NCBI GenBank assembly: GCA_030849065.1
Contig: JASAON010001655.1
Coordinates: forward strand, 150,491 to 214,490
DNA from: Jaenimonas drosophilae
Taxonomy: Eukaryota > Euglenozoa > Kinetoplastea > Trypanosomatida > Trypanosomatidae
DNA: 64,000 nt
Reading direction: 5' to 3'
Part shown: positions 47,468 through 57,151 of the stretch, piece after piece
Position numbering within the stretch: position 1 is the first letter of the stretch
How the letters are laid out: each line of letters opens with the position of its first letter
Program-made: the position numbers and the translations under genes
Notes under the pieces: generated by a model
Told to the model about the DNA's origin: nothing
Seen by the model: the letters and a program-made list of their open reading frames with translations, nothing else
Database searches by the model: none

Positions 47468-48062
47468 TTCAATCGAGGGAAAAGTCATCCGCGATGTGTG
47501 AAATGGGCGTTGCCAATCACTCGCAGGACACATCAGCAGACATGCATCCTCCGTCGTAGTTGCTTCCACGACGAAGATGAACTCGGGGTTGCCAATTATT
47601 GTCAGAAGAAACTTACAGCTCTTCCATAACGTCACCATGATGGGCCGTGATACAAGACGAGCCCACACAGTGGCAGTGGTGCCACACACATCATCTTGAG
47701 CGGTGTGGCTACTTCTGCTGAAGTAGGTGAGTCAAGGAGATGAAGCTTCGTCGAGTTCTCCAGAAAGAGAGGAAGTAAGGAGCTCCAGTTGTTGTTGGAG
47801 CTACATATGTGGAGTACTACCGAGATATGCGGCAATGCCGTAGGAGGTGTGTAGGTGCTTAGGATAGAAGGGCAAACACAAGAAGGAAAAGTGAGAAGAA
47901 GAGGACATGAGTTTATTGCATAGTGGTTATGGCAACACGATGATGCAGTAGTACTGTCAGCAGCATTGCCGTATGTGCTCACCAGTAGTTGTGTTAGACG
48001 TGAACGTCCTTGGATGACAGGGCACCACAACCCTCCCCACATGCGGGGTGAAGAGCTGCCGG

Positions 48063-48677
48063 CTACTCTTCTGGGTTGAAGAGGAATTCCGTCTGATGGC
48101 GGTGACGAGGGAAGAACTGACCTGCCAGACGTGAGCCGGTGCGGTGAGTGTTGACGTAGGATGAGTGCCACCGTCGTGCCGGGGTCTTGATCTCCCGGCC
48201 CAGGGCGCAGGAGACGCACCACGCCTTGTTGTCCTTACTGTAGAATTGGTTGTGCATGATGCGGAACTTACAGTTCCAGCATTTGAAGCAGTGGACGTGA
48301 AAGAAGTAGCCCTGCTTGGTGGGTACTCGGGCATTCCCTGATGGCACCCAGACGTAGCTGTTGAGGTCATCTCCTTGAATGGGCTGACTACAGTTGAAGC
48401 ACGTTGCATCGTGCGGGACGGTCATGGGCTGATCCACGTCTTCGTTGTAGGCGGGGAAGTGTGGGCGGGAGCGGGCCTCCTCATGTGGGATGGCGGAGAG
48501 GTGGCGTGCCTTGGACTGGAGCCACCAACGTCGGCTATGCTGCGTGCGAACCTTATGACCCTGCGTGGGCTTTCCATGCATGCCACGGACGGGGGTTGAG
48601 AGCGAGGTTAGACTGGGAGCGGCCATGGAGAGCAGGGCAGCCTGCCGGCACCGTGAAGAGAGGGCAGATCGAAGCAT
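48063..48677 (-). CDS. LIM-type zinc protein, predicted mitochondrial
   Basis: A 204-residue protein starting at ATG 48677, one base after TAG that follows a CT-rich stretch. The N-terminus MLRSALSSRCRQAALLSMAA is a presequence pattern. Residues about 105-165 make a LIM-like zinc site: CFNC, then HVHCFKCWNC, then CVSC (C-x2-C ... H-x2-C-x2-C-x2-C ... C-x2-C). The tail is basic and aromatic (RRWHSSYVNTHR). LIM domains mediate protein contacts and are unusual in mitochondria. A mitoribosomal or assembly role is possible but unproven. Confidence 0.85.
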   Translation of the reverse strand: MLRSALSSRCRQAALLSMAAPSLTSLSTPVRGMHGKPTQGHKVRTQHSRRWWLQSKARHLSAIPHEEARSRPHFPAYNEDVDQPMTVPHDATCFNCSQPIQGDDLNSYVWVPSGNARVPTKQGYFFHVHCFKCWNCKFRIMHNQFYSKDNKAWCVSCALGREIKTPARRWHSSYVNTHRTGSRLAGQFFPRHRHQTEFLFNPEE

Positions 48678-49065
48678 CCTATGAAGAGTGCAGCGAGCCA
48701 CAAATACACTACATTGTGCAAGCAATAAAGAAACCAAAGAACGTGAGGGAAGAAGGGTAGCCACACATACATGACGGGCATGAACAGAGGTTTGCACGGG
48801 TTCACTGAAGTAGGTGAACGACCACAGGCCAACATCATAAGAAATAGTGCACAATGTTGGAGGCACGGACAGGCGAGTGATTCCTTCTGTCATCATAGGC
48901 AGAGAGAAGAATCCCTTCAATCATTCAGTGACGTTTTCTTTTGTTACGAATGTCTATGGCATCTGTGTGTGGTGTTCCTCGTCCCCTCATTGGAAGTGGT
49001 TGTTGGGCGTACGTGCGTCGGCCCATTGGCACGGAGGGTGATACACCTCTATACGTGGAGAGCTA
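48678..49065 (-). other. Intergenic upstream of the LIM-type gene
   Basis: Mixed composition with a pyrimidine-rich stretch (minus strand, about 48725-48760) likely used as the LIM-gene acceptor tract. The frame stays open upward to 48920 but is not accepted as coding because the presequence-like start at 48677 fits the acceptor. Confidence 0.5.
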
Positions 49066-49548
49066 CTACACCTCAAAAAACTCACTGTCCAGGAGACTCA
49101 GGTCACGCGCATCGATGGATGCCATCGACTCTGACGAATCCTCCATCATGTCTCGGGTTTCATCGCACTCCATCATATTCATATATCCATCCATCTCATC
49201 ATCCAAGTCCCAGAAGAAGTGCGTCAGACGGCCAGCGTGAACGTCCTGCAAATCAAAATGCTCGAGGCTACTCACCCCGGTGTTCTGTCCCGGAGCACTG
49301 GCAGAGCTAGAAGACGCATCATCATGCTTTCCACGACGTTGATGCAGCTGAGAATTATACGGGGTGCACGTGTGCATGGCGGGAACCGTGAGAGATATGG
49401 GTCTCATCACCAATGACGTGGAGGAGCTCAGACGTACCGAGGCTACCGAGGTGCTGGCGCGAATCCAACCCTCCGTCACGCGTCCGAGGGCAGTCCGCCG
49501 CACTGCGCCGTTCCACTTCAGGGAACTTGTGCTCCGTAGGCCAAGCAT
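49066..49548 (-). CDS. Small predicted mitochondrial protein with acidic tail
   Basis: A 160-residue protein. The N-terminal 45 residues are basic and Ser/Arg-rich (MLGLRSTSSLKWNGAVRRTALGR), a probable presequence. The mature part is short, with DLQDVHAGRLTHFFWDLDDEMDGYMNMMECDETRDMMEDS giving a strongly acidic C-terminus. No known domain. Composition differs sharply between the halves. A plausible gene because it fills a normal-sized slot in the cluster and has a targeting-type N-terminus, but coding status is less sure than for its neighbours. Confidence 0.65.
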   Translation of the reverse strand: MLGLRSTSSLKWNGAVRRTALGRVTEGWIRASTSVASVRLSSSTSLVMRPISLTVPAMHTCTPYNSQLHQRRGKHDDASSSSASAPGQNTGVSSLEHFDLQDVHAGRLTHFFWDLDDEMDGYMNMMECDETRDMMEDSSESMASIDARDLSLLDSEFFEV

Positions 49549-49950
49549 GCGTGCACAAGCGTGAGGGTCACTGAGGATGTATCAGTCAGTGGGGTTCACC
49601 TAACTAGTGGAGAGACTTGGCTCACACCAAAATGCCGTAGTGAATCTACGACGGTTGCGTGTGTCTTGTAAATGTGTGCGTTACGGGCTGCACAACCCTT
49701 TTCATCATTCAAAGAAGTTTGAGAGAGAACGAGCACATGAATGAATGCATTGGTAAGTTGGTAAGTTAGTCCCAATGAGCCTCCACACCAAAAAAAAATG
49801 TGGGAGTGTGGGGTGGGTTGGGTGGCATCTCAGTCAATGGCTGGATGACAGCTCCATGAAGCACTTTACATCAAAGAAGACAAACAGCGGCCTCTTGCAC
49901 CTGAGACATCGTACACCGCCACGCACACACACACACAACCACCCACCCTT
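49549..49950 (-). other. Intergenic upstream of the small acidic protein gene
   Basis: A-run (8) near 49790, CA repeat near 49922-49937. CCTCAG lies about 22 bases before the ATG at 49548. No ORF is supported. Confidence 0.5.
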
Positions 49951-52900
49951 CTAGGCTCGTCGCTGGAGATCATCCAGCACGCGGGCAAGATCCATGGCTC
50001 GGGGCTCCGTTGTGTTACTCGTGGAGCCAAGCCACGCACAACCAAAGGACTCGGCATTGTGGCAGCACAGAGTCGCTGCATCACATGCTGTGGTCATGTG
50101 CAAGAAGTTCGGACTACTCCGCATGGCACGGGATTGACGAGGGGCGCTCATTTTGGAGGTTGGGCGTCTGGAGCTCGCCCCACGTGAGCGCCGCTCTCCC
50201 AGCATCTCCCGCCGCTCCTCCTGTGGGTTGTGTTCGATGCCATTCATTCCTGGAATCATGGCGTGGTCCATCGCCCCAACCGCCACGGGATCGCGTCGTT
50301 GGGCTGGGGTGAGAAGATGCAGCATCACCCCTGCAGCTGCCAAGGTGGCATGAGGGAAGTAGGAGTGCAGGACGGGGTACAACGACTGAAGCATCGCGGA
50401 GATGGGCCACAAGACGGGGAAGATGGTCGATGGCGGGGGCGGCTCCATCGGGGGGCTTCCCAGGCGCAGCTCCATGGGGCTGGCGGGCCGGCTCTGCCAC
50501 AGCGAAGGCTGGTTGGGGAGGTGCTCCTCTATCCAATAAAGCCCCCCACTTGTGCTCGTCGAGAGGCACTGCTCGGCCAGGACGACGGGCACAGGTGCCG
50601 CACGTGCCGGAGGAACCGCAGTTGGGGTGAGAACGGGGCTGCTTGCCCGTGACTCCCTCGCAGAGCGGTTCCGGCCTTCTACGCCCATCAGGTTCAGCGG
50701 AAGCGTGCCGAGCACCTTGCCCAAGGCAGCATCCCACAACACCGTCGTGGCGCTGTTCCCTGGGAGGGCGAGGGAGTGTAGGGAGAAGGCAGAGATGAGC
50801 TCCGAGTGTTGTGGGTTCAGAAACAAGACCGCAAAAGGAAGAGGGCGGAGGCACACGGCAGTCACAACGCGAGAGGGAAGCCCGACGAGGTAGCGCGCAG
50901 AGATGGGGCCAGCGTGGATGCTCTCCACCTGGCTCCCAGGTGCCGGAGGGTGCTCCAGCATGTGACTGGGAATGGCGAAATTGACGAAGGCGGCACCAAA
51001 GTGCACCTCCACGGGCGTCGTACACTCGGGGTGTGGGGGAGAGGACTCCCCAGGGGCGAGGGTGACGGGCCGGATCTCACCCGAGCTCTCCGTCACGGAG
51101 TGGGTCCCCACCACCAAGGAAACACAGTCCGCCTCACCCGAGTCAATGTTGTAGTGCGTGACGGCGTGTAGGGCGCTAATGTGGGTCACGTTCTGGCCAA
51201 GGTTGGGGCTGCCCGTTGGGGGAGGCACGGCAGAGAGTACGTCTAGGGAGAGACGGCTGTGGAGTAGCTGCACCGTCCCACCCACAAAGCCAAGGACGAC
51301 GAAGCTCCCATCGTCGGTGTGGGTAGCCATCTCAATCTTACTGGCACTGCTGCTGCGCAGAACCCCACTGAAGAGCGGCACGGGCAGGTCCATGGGGGGC
51401 TCAGGATGGGGAGAGGCCTTGCCCTTCCGCCCGGCACTGCTACCACGCTTGCCACGTGGGCTGGGGTCCTTCACAGCGGCCCCGCCCTTGCCCTTGCGCT
51501 TCACCACCTGTGTCTCGGTGGCAGCTGCCAGTGCGGCGGCCTCCACTTTAGCCACATTCCGCAGTTGCGGGAGGAAGGTTGATGGGGACTCCTTCAGCGG
51601 GATACGTGCGTAGCTGTACGAGTTCAGCCACACCACCACCAACATGCCTGTTGGATTTGGACGACGACGCTCATAACCACTGCAGGGGACGTCTGCGCGT
51701 GAGGAGAGGAAGAAGCACTTGCTGCGGACGGCATCCGGCTTCTTTTCCGCCTCCTTGGCCTCCTTCTCACGTGCCGCACGTGCCGCCTCCGACGCGGCGG
51801 AGCCCTTGGGGCTGATAGCGGACTGGGGCACCTCGCGTGTTGCAGCCTCCACCTTGGAGTTGTACACCTTGGTGTTGTTTTCGTACATACAGTGAGCAAG
51901 AAGACGTGCGGGTGGAACCGTCCGCTTCTCCACCTCATTCCCTGTGTGGCTGGAGCCTGGACGGTCCGCGGCGGTGAGCTTCGTCTCCGTCATGAGCTCT
52001 GGCAACGGGAAGACCAACACCTCCAGCTGTGGTGCGCACACGCTCACTGCCACGAAGCGGAGGCAGGGCGAAAGTAGCACCCCATCCACCTGAACCGGGG
52101 CGTTGAGGAGCTTATCCGCCGACGGAGATGCTCCTGCGGACGGCACGCGGGTGCGGCTGGCGCTTCGGCCCGTTGGCGCGGCGGCCTGCGCGTGGCTGGG
52201 GTCAGGCCGAGTGAGGCTCTCGAGGATGATCTTGGAGCTGATCTCCACCCGTGTACGCACAATGTGTCGGCGTTGCAGAACCATCGTGTTGGGCACCAAG
52301 GAGCTCGCCTCCAGGCTCACAAAGACGCAGTTGGAGTACGCAACGGCCAGACCAACGTGGTTGGCCCCGAAGGGAACGCAATGAACACTCGTCACCATCG
52401 CTGTTGGAGATTCGGCATTCTTGACCGCCGCGAGCAGCTCACGAGAGGTCTTGGAGAGGGGGGCGGTGGACTCAAGCGTCTTGATGCCCGTGGCACCTTC
52501 GGTGAGCTCCGCACGAGTGAAGTTGGTGGAGTTGGAGGAGCGGGTTGGCTGCTGGGCGGAGGATGGAGAGACGCGGCTACGCTCATCCGCGGCGGAGGCC
52601 ACGAGCCGATCCGTCGTTCCGCAGGAGGAGCGGGTGATGGCCAAGGTATCAGGGGTGGCAGCAGAACCGTTGGGCCCATCCTCTGTGGTGAGGCGTGAGA
52701 TCTTCACGGCACCATCTTCGTAACCGGCCGCCACGACGCCCTGGCCCGTAAACATGGCCGTGATGGCGATCGTCTTCCACCGACGTGACGGGCTTGCCGG
52801 GCGCGACAAGAGGCCACCACCACCGGGAAAGATAGAGCTCTGGTGTTGCTGGGCAGATGCCTGGCGTGTGGTGGAGGCACCTGGGGCATTCTTTCCTCCT

Positions 52901-53130
52901 CGGGCGTTTGGCGCCGCCGTCGTTGGGGTCGTCTCCACGCACTCCTGCACGTGGCGATCATCTAGACCTCCACAGACGGTTGGGATGAGGGAGGAGGACA
53001 GCGGGCACGAAACGCTGGGTTGCGTGGCGGTTTGTGGGTTGAAGACAGTCACCGCGTTTGGGTCGAAGGACTTGCGCAGAAGAGATCCCGTGGAGGAGAA
53101 GGGGCTCGGCCCGGGAGAGAGCGTGAGCAT
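49951..53130 (-). CDS. Large WD-repeat-like protein, function unknown
   Basis: A 1059-residue protein from ATG 53130. It has divergent beta-propeller repeats: VVAAGYEDGAVKISRL near 130, ASKIEMATHTDDGSFVVLGFVGGTVQLLHSR near 590-620 and TTVLWDAALGKVLGTLPL near 795-812. They are separated by Ser/Pro/Ala-rich linkers and a Lys/Gly-rich basic patch (KRKGKGG...RGKRGSSAGRKGK, about 545-570). The C-terminus is low-complexity, then helical. Codon use looks like its neighbours. I cannot name the family. A scaffold role is likely for such a protein; the basic patch could bind RNA or acidic proteins. Confidence 0.85.
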   Translation of the reverse strand: MLTLSPGPSPFSSTGSLLRKSFDPNAVTVFNPQTATQPSVSCPLSSSLIPTVCGGLDDRHVQECVETTPTTAAPNARGGKNAPGASTTRQASAQQHQSSIFPGGGGLLSRPASPSRRWKTIAITAMFTGQGVVAAGYEDGAVKISRLTTEDGPNGSAATPDTLAITRSSCGTTDRLVASAADERSRVSPSSAQQPTRSSNSTNFTRAELTEGATGIKTLESTAPLSKTSRELLAAVKNAESPTAMVTSVHCVPFGANHVGLAVAYSNCVFVSLEASSLVPNTMVLQRRHIVRTRVEISSKIILESLTRPDPSHAQAAAPTGRSASRTRVPSAGASPSADKLLNAPVQVDGVLLSPCLRFVAVSVCAPQLEVLVFPLPELMTETKLTAADRPGSSHTGNEVEKRTVPPARLLAHCMYENNTKVYNSKVEAATREVPQSAISPKGSAASEAARAAREKEAKEAEKKPDAVRSKCFFLSSRADVPCSGYERRRPNPTGMLVVVWLNSYSYARIPLKESPSTFLPQLRNVAKVEAAALAAATETQVVKRKGKGGAAVKDPSPRGKRGSSAGRKGKASPHPEPPMDLPVPLFSGVLRSSSASKIEMATHTDDGSFVVLGFVGGTVQLLHSRLSLDVLSAVPPPTGSPNLGQNVTHISALHAVTHYNIDSGEADCVSLVVGTHSVTESSGEIRPVTLAPGESSPPHPECTTPVEVHFGAAFVNFAIPSHMLEHPPAPGSQVESIHAGPISARYLVGLPSRVVTAVCLRPLPFAVLFLNPQHSELISAFSLHSLALPGNSATTVLWDAALGKVLGTLPLNLMGVEGRNRSARESRASSPVLTPTAVPPARAAPVPVVLAEQCLSTSTSGGLYWIEEHLPNQPSLWQSRPASPMELRLGSPPMEPPPPSTIFPVLWPISAMLQSLYPVLHSYFPHATLAAAGVMLHLLTPAQRRDPVAVGAMDHAMIPGMNGIEHNPQEERREMLGERRSRGASSRRPTSKMSAPRQSRAMRSSPNFLHMTTACDAATLCCHNAESFGCAWLGSTSNTTEPRAMDLARVLDDLQRRA

Positions 53131-53415
53131 GGTGGCACCCCAACACGAAGACGATGATGTGGGTTAGCCAACAAGGGAGCACGGCTCCACGAGGATAGCC
53201 AAAATGTAGCTGCCTACACTAATATTAGTAAGCGGTGCCACACATACAACGCAAGGCAATGAAAGAAGGGGAGAAGGAGAAGAAGAAGTATGGTAGCCAC
53301 CACCCCCACACCACGGAAGCACATACGCAAACACAGACATGATGCTAACCAAATCTTGCTTCATCATCGTACACGACTTGGCACCCACAACAAGACGCAA
53401 CAAGAGGCAGGCAAT

Positions 53416-56400
53416 CTAGTCCTCCTCCATCTCTGGTGGGGCATCATCAAAATTGACGGCGAACAGCGCCGCCGTCTGCGGTGACGGAGAAAAGTTTCGT
53501 GGCACCTCTTCAGGCACATGTGCCTCACATACAGGTTGCACATCCACGGCCTCTGATTCATCATCTTGTGGGGGAGGAGGAGCCTCATCGGGGAGCGATG
53601 GCTGGAATGGAATGGGGCTCGCATCGGACGGTGAGCTTCGTTCGGCAAGGGCTCGCGGGGGTGAAGGTCTTGTCTCGTGGACGTCCTCCACGAGAACGCG
53701 TGGTGGTGCAGAGAAGTCTTCCTCCTCTTCCTGCACTGCCACCCTTGGTGGCGTAGTGGTACGAGGGGTGGGGTCCATATTGGCAGGTGTGTGTTGCGCT
53801 TGGTGTTGGCGCCAGTGACTACGCAGCCGATCCAAACTTGCCACGTAGCTCACCATCTCCGCCGATTCCTCCGTCGAAATGGCTTCTCGTGCACCAGACT
53901 CCATCCCCATGAGCTCCCCCACTCGGAGCGCAAAGATGCGAGCAGTGCCTTCCGCCACGATACCCGCGAGGGAGGTCATGGCACCAGTGGCAATCCTCAG
54001 CCGAGCATGCTCCTCACTGCCTAGGCAGTACTCTTGTTCCGCAAGAAGCGCATTGGCCCAACGATTAATCCGTGCGCACTCCTCCATGGATTCCTTCCAT
54101 GAATCATTCATGGCCACCACGGCTTCCTTCCAGAGGGATTCACGCTCTGCGAGGAGGTCTGCGTACCACTTCTGCACTGCATGAAAGCCACCACTCCACT
54201 CCTGCTGAATCGTCACACGCCCCTCCACCTCCGCGACATGTAGTTGGTAGTGTGCCATCCCGCTGTGCTGCACCCACAAGGTGCGTACCGCCTGGACCGT
54301 GGTGCGGTGTGCCTCCATCAACGCATTCCGCCACTCATCAAAGTAGTGCTCCTCACCACGCTTGTAAATGTAGAGGAGCTCCTCCTCCACCCACCGGGCA
54401 CGACGGCTGAGCGACTCCCTGCGTGCTTCTTCACGGTTGTGTGCCAAGAAACCAACATCCGCGTCATTGGATTCCCGCAGCTGTCTAAGAACGTCCAGCA
54501 ACTGCGCGGGCGTCACTCGGTCGTGAAGGTGCGAGACGAAGTGCCGCACCCGGCGCACAAAGACACCGTGTTGGGTTCCCTTCTTCTCTTGCAGGCGTCG
54601 ATCCCACTCCGCCTTGCGTGCGGCTGCCTCACTCACTTCACGACGGAGGCCGTCCACGGCACTCAATAACGCACGGCGTACGGTGGAGGCGGTCTCAATG
54701 GAGGTGCGGAGCTCCGTTCTGCACGCAGTCAGCTCGGCTGCACGTCGTTCAGCTGCGATGGAGCGCTCCTGCTGGACCATGGCCACATCCTCGCTTTCAT
54801 TCTGCATACCCTGCGTCATGCCTTCCCTTCTCCCGCGTTTATACGCAGACTCCGCCTCTTGGGCCATGTGCTGCCTGTGTGTTGCATCAAGATGTTCCAG
54901 TTGCTGCATGGCATCATCCCGAACTCCACGCACCTCCGCCGCCTTCTCCCGTCGTAGCTCCTCGAGCCGGCGCATAAATACGTCTCGTTCAGCATCCGCC
55001 ACCATCTTCAGTTCCTGGATCTGAACCGTCTTCCCCCTCATATCCGCACGCAGCGCCAAGATCTGTTCCTGCTGTGCCGCCAAGGTACTCTCCAGCGAGC
55101 CATGACGTGAACGCTCTCGGTGAAGATCCTCCTTCACTCGGTCCAATGCTTGACGAAGCTGACTCGCCTCATCCTCCTTCCCTGTGCGTTGGGCTCGTGC
55201 CCGCCGTACCTCTTCTTCACAGAGATGGAGCAAGCTTCTCGTGGTCTCTAGATGCCGCCGATGGTCCTCCTTGGTGTTGATGAGCTGAGCCACCTTCTCC
55301 TGCAGCTGCAGGGCTTGGCGATCTGTCCGCAGCTTTTCATTGATGCACGTCATGGCTGCCTCCTTCTGGCCGTCCATGAGCGCCTGGGCTGCGGCACTAC
55401 TCTCTTCCAGCTTCTTCTTCAGGTGCATTGTACGTTCATCCAAGAGGCAGAGGGTGCGGTCGCGGTCCTGCAGCTCCCCCTCCAGACGTTTGTGCTCCGC
55501 AACAAAGTCCTGAACCTTGGCGATGAGGCTCTCTGGTGGAAGCACCGTCACCTCATGTTGTCGGGAGGAACGCCGCACCGCATCATCGATGGCGGCCCCC
55601 ACTTGCTGCAGCTCATCGGCGGCGGTCATGGCGGCGTGGAGCTCCAAACGAAGCTCCAGCATGCTAGATGGGGCAGCATCGGGCACAATGTTGGCTGATG
55701 AACCTCTGCATGCCGGTGTTGTTTGCCTCTTCTTCTTGCCATCATCATCATCCCAGTCAGGGATGGCGAGGGTGGGTGGCACACAAGACGGCGGCGGTGC
55801 CTCGGGTGTTGGCGCCTCACGGGGCAGGTACAGTATATATACCTCCACAGCGTGTGAGGAGTTGGCAGCGGGTGAGCGGTTGGGGAGCTCTGGGGGAACC
55901 ACCACAATACGCGTACTTCCAGGACGCATACCCAAGGTGCTTCCTTCGAAGCCACGTGAAGTGTGCAGCAGCGAGGCCGTTGACGAGATCGCGCGGAATG
56001 TGTGCTGCTTCCAGGTGGGCTGAGATGGAAGTACCTCCAGCAGCGGACTTGTACCCATGTGCCTTGTGGTGTAGGCGCGGTAGTGAGCCTGTGCTTCGTC
56101 ACCCACTTGAAGGAAAGGTCCGGGGAGGTTGCTGGATCTTCGTGTTGCGTCGTAGGAGTACGTTGTGTGGGCCGGAGAGCCTGCCATGGTATACAAGGCC
56201 GCAGCCACGGCGGCAAGAAGCCGCTCCCCATCCTCGGCTGCCATCAAGTGAAGGACGAAGACGCGTGCGTCGGAGCCATCACGAAGGTGGAGAAGATCCA
56301 CGTTGGGGGATGAAGATGATGATGAGCGTGCCGGGATCGTCAGCTGGCCGTCACAGGCACTCTCCTGCAGCCGCACAGCACATAGCGTACGTTGGTCGCG

Positions 56401-56565
56401 GGTGTAGCACACGATGCGGAACTTTGGTGTGGGTAGGGTGGCCAACGCCACCAACGCCACGAGGCACTCAGAGATGCGCTCACACGCGCCCAGGTCGTCT
56501 TCAGATCCGGGAGTCGTTGAGAATAAGGTTGCCGGAACAACCATCAAAGTATGTTGTGCTGCCAT
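53416..56565 (-). CDS. FKBP15-like WH1-FKBP-coiled-coil protein
   Basis: A 1049-residue protein. Residues about 1-118 look like the WH1-type head of FKBP15 (ATLFSTTPG; KFRIVCYTRDQRTLCAVRL; then a strand-helix ending LLAAVAAALY). Residues about 145-255 show a degraded FKBP fold: FLQVGDEAQAHYRAY, then GFEGSTLGMRPGSTRIVVVPPELPNR (the GMxxGxxRxxxxPPxL strand pair). A long coiled coil (about 310-930) follows, then a Pro/acidic tail. That domain order is specific to FKBP15/WAFL, an endosome-associated actin-linked protein in animals. Rotamase residues are mostly absent. An AG directly precedes the ATG. Confidence 0.85.
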   Translation of the reverse strand: MAAQHTLMVVPATLFSTTPGSEDDLGACERISECLVALVALATLPTPKFRIVCYTRDQRTLCAVRLQESACDGQLTIPARSSSSSSPNVDLLHLRDGSDARVFVLHLMAAEDGERLLAAVAAALYTMAGSPAHTTYSYDATRRSSNLPGPFLQVGDEAQAHYRAYTTRHMGTSPLLEVLPSQPTWKQHTFRAISSTASLLHTSRGFEGSTLGMRPGSTRIVVVPPELPNRSPAANSSHAVEVYILYLPREAPTPEAPPPSCVPPTLAIPDWDDDDGKKKRQTTPACRGSSANIVPDAAPSSMLELRLELHAAMTAADELQQVGAAIDDAVRRSSRQHEVTVLPPESLIAKVQDFVAEHKRLEGELQDRDRTLCLLDERTMHLKKKLEESSAAAQALMDGQKEAAMTCINEKLRTDRQALQLQEKVAQLINTKEDHRRHLETTRSLLHLCEEEVRRARAQRTGKEDEASQLRQALDRVKEDLHRERSRHGSLESTLAAQQEQILALRADMRGKTVQIQELKMVADAERDVFMRRLEELRREKAAEVRGVRDDAMQQLEHLDATHRQHMAQEAESAYKRGRREGMTQGMQNESEDVAMVQQERSIAAERRAAELTACRTELRTSIETASTVRRALLSAVDGLRREVSEAAARKAEWDRRLQEKKGTQHGVFVRRVRHFVSHLHDRVTPAQLLDVLRQLRESNDADVGFLAHNREEARRESLSRRARWVEEELLYIYKRGEEHYFDEWRNALMEAHRTTVQAVRTLWVQHSGMAHYQLHVAEVEGRVTIQQEWSGGFHAVQKWYADLLAERESLWKEAVVAMNDSWKESMEECARINRWANALLAEQEYCLGSEEHARLRIATGAMTSLAGIVAEGTARIFALRVGELMGMESGAREAISTEESAEMVSYVASLDRLRSHWRQHQAQHTPANMDPTPRTTTPPRVAVQEEEEDFSAPPRVLVEDVHETRPSPPRALAERSSPSDASPIPFQPSLPDEAPPPPQDDESEAVDVQPVCEAHVPEEVPRNFSPSPQTAALFAVNFDDAPPEMEED

Positions 56566-57151
56566 CTAACTGAGCTCCACTATCTGACTCTTCACGTAGG
56601 TCTTTTCCAAGTCTGCAGACGCAAGGCTGGTGGATGATGTGTTTCCCTATCTGCACATCATGAAGGTGTGGGGTGATTGCGCAACGTCTGCGATCGCGGG
56701 AAGTGTGGCGGGTAGGTTGATCCTACTACTTGGCCTTCTTCCTTGATGAATGAAGCAAAGACACAAGTGTGAGAGAAAGAGAAGAAAGATTCATGGTGGG
56801 AGAGAGCAGCCTTCAGGCACACACACACAAAACACACAAGCACAACACAGGAATGTACGCGTACGTAGAAGTGGGGGAAGAAGATCCCCTGATGTACGGA
56901 GTTGAGCGATATAAAGGGTCAACGGACAGAAAGTGTGTGCGTGTGCTACGGAAGGGGAAGGGGAAGGGGAAGGGGAAGTGTACGATACCGCAGCATCAAC
57001 GCCCACGTCAAGCTACCAAGAAGAGAAGTTCCAATCTCGTGGCCAGACAACAACAGACGAGTGGCCCACTTGCGGGGCAAAGAAGATGATGAAGAAGAAC
57101 GACACGCAAGAAGCCACAAGAAAAGGCCCCACCCCCACCCCCCACGTGGCC
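56566..57151 (-). other. 586-base gap upstream of the FKBP15-like gene
   Basis: Holds a GGGGAA hexamer repeat (56951-56977), CA-rich stretches near 56820-56850, a GA-rich stretch near 56772-56790 (CT tract on minus) and the 3' UTR of the TBC1D23-like gene. A TATATAA-like element near 56910 is noted without weight. No gene is seen. Confidence 0.5.
56951..56977. repeat. (GGGGAA)n short tandem repeat
   Basis: Four and a half hexamer units on the plus strand; on the minus strand a pure TTCCCC pyrimidine tract within the 3' UTR of the TBC1D23-like gene. G-quadruplex potential on the plus strand is modest. Confidence 0.85.

Larger units (their letters stand above)
47326..48062 (-). other. 737-base gap upstream of the zinc-finger gene
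   Basis: Includes the zinc-finger gene's acceptor (47363-47396), a (CAA)n repeat (47440-47467) and the 3' UTR of the LIM-type gene. An open minus-strand frame (47632-48222) overlaps the end of the LIM gene and has no protein-like character. Confidence 0.5.

Noticed and set aside
47632..48222. Minus-strand frame of 196 codons
   Set aside because: Overlaps the LIM-type gene's 3' end in another frame; Pro/Ser/Cys noise.
56905..56915. TATATAA-like element as a promoter
   Set aside because: A lone A/T-rich heptamer inside a one-strand cluster; kinetoplastid protein genes rarely have individual promoters.
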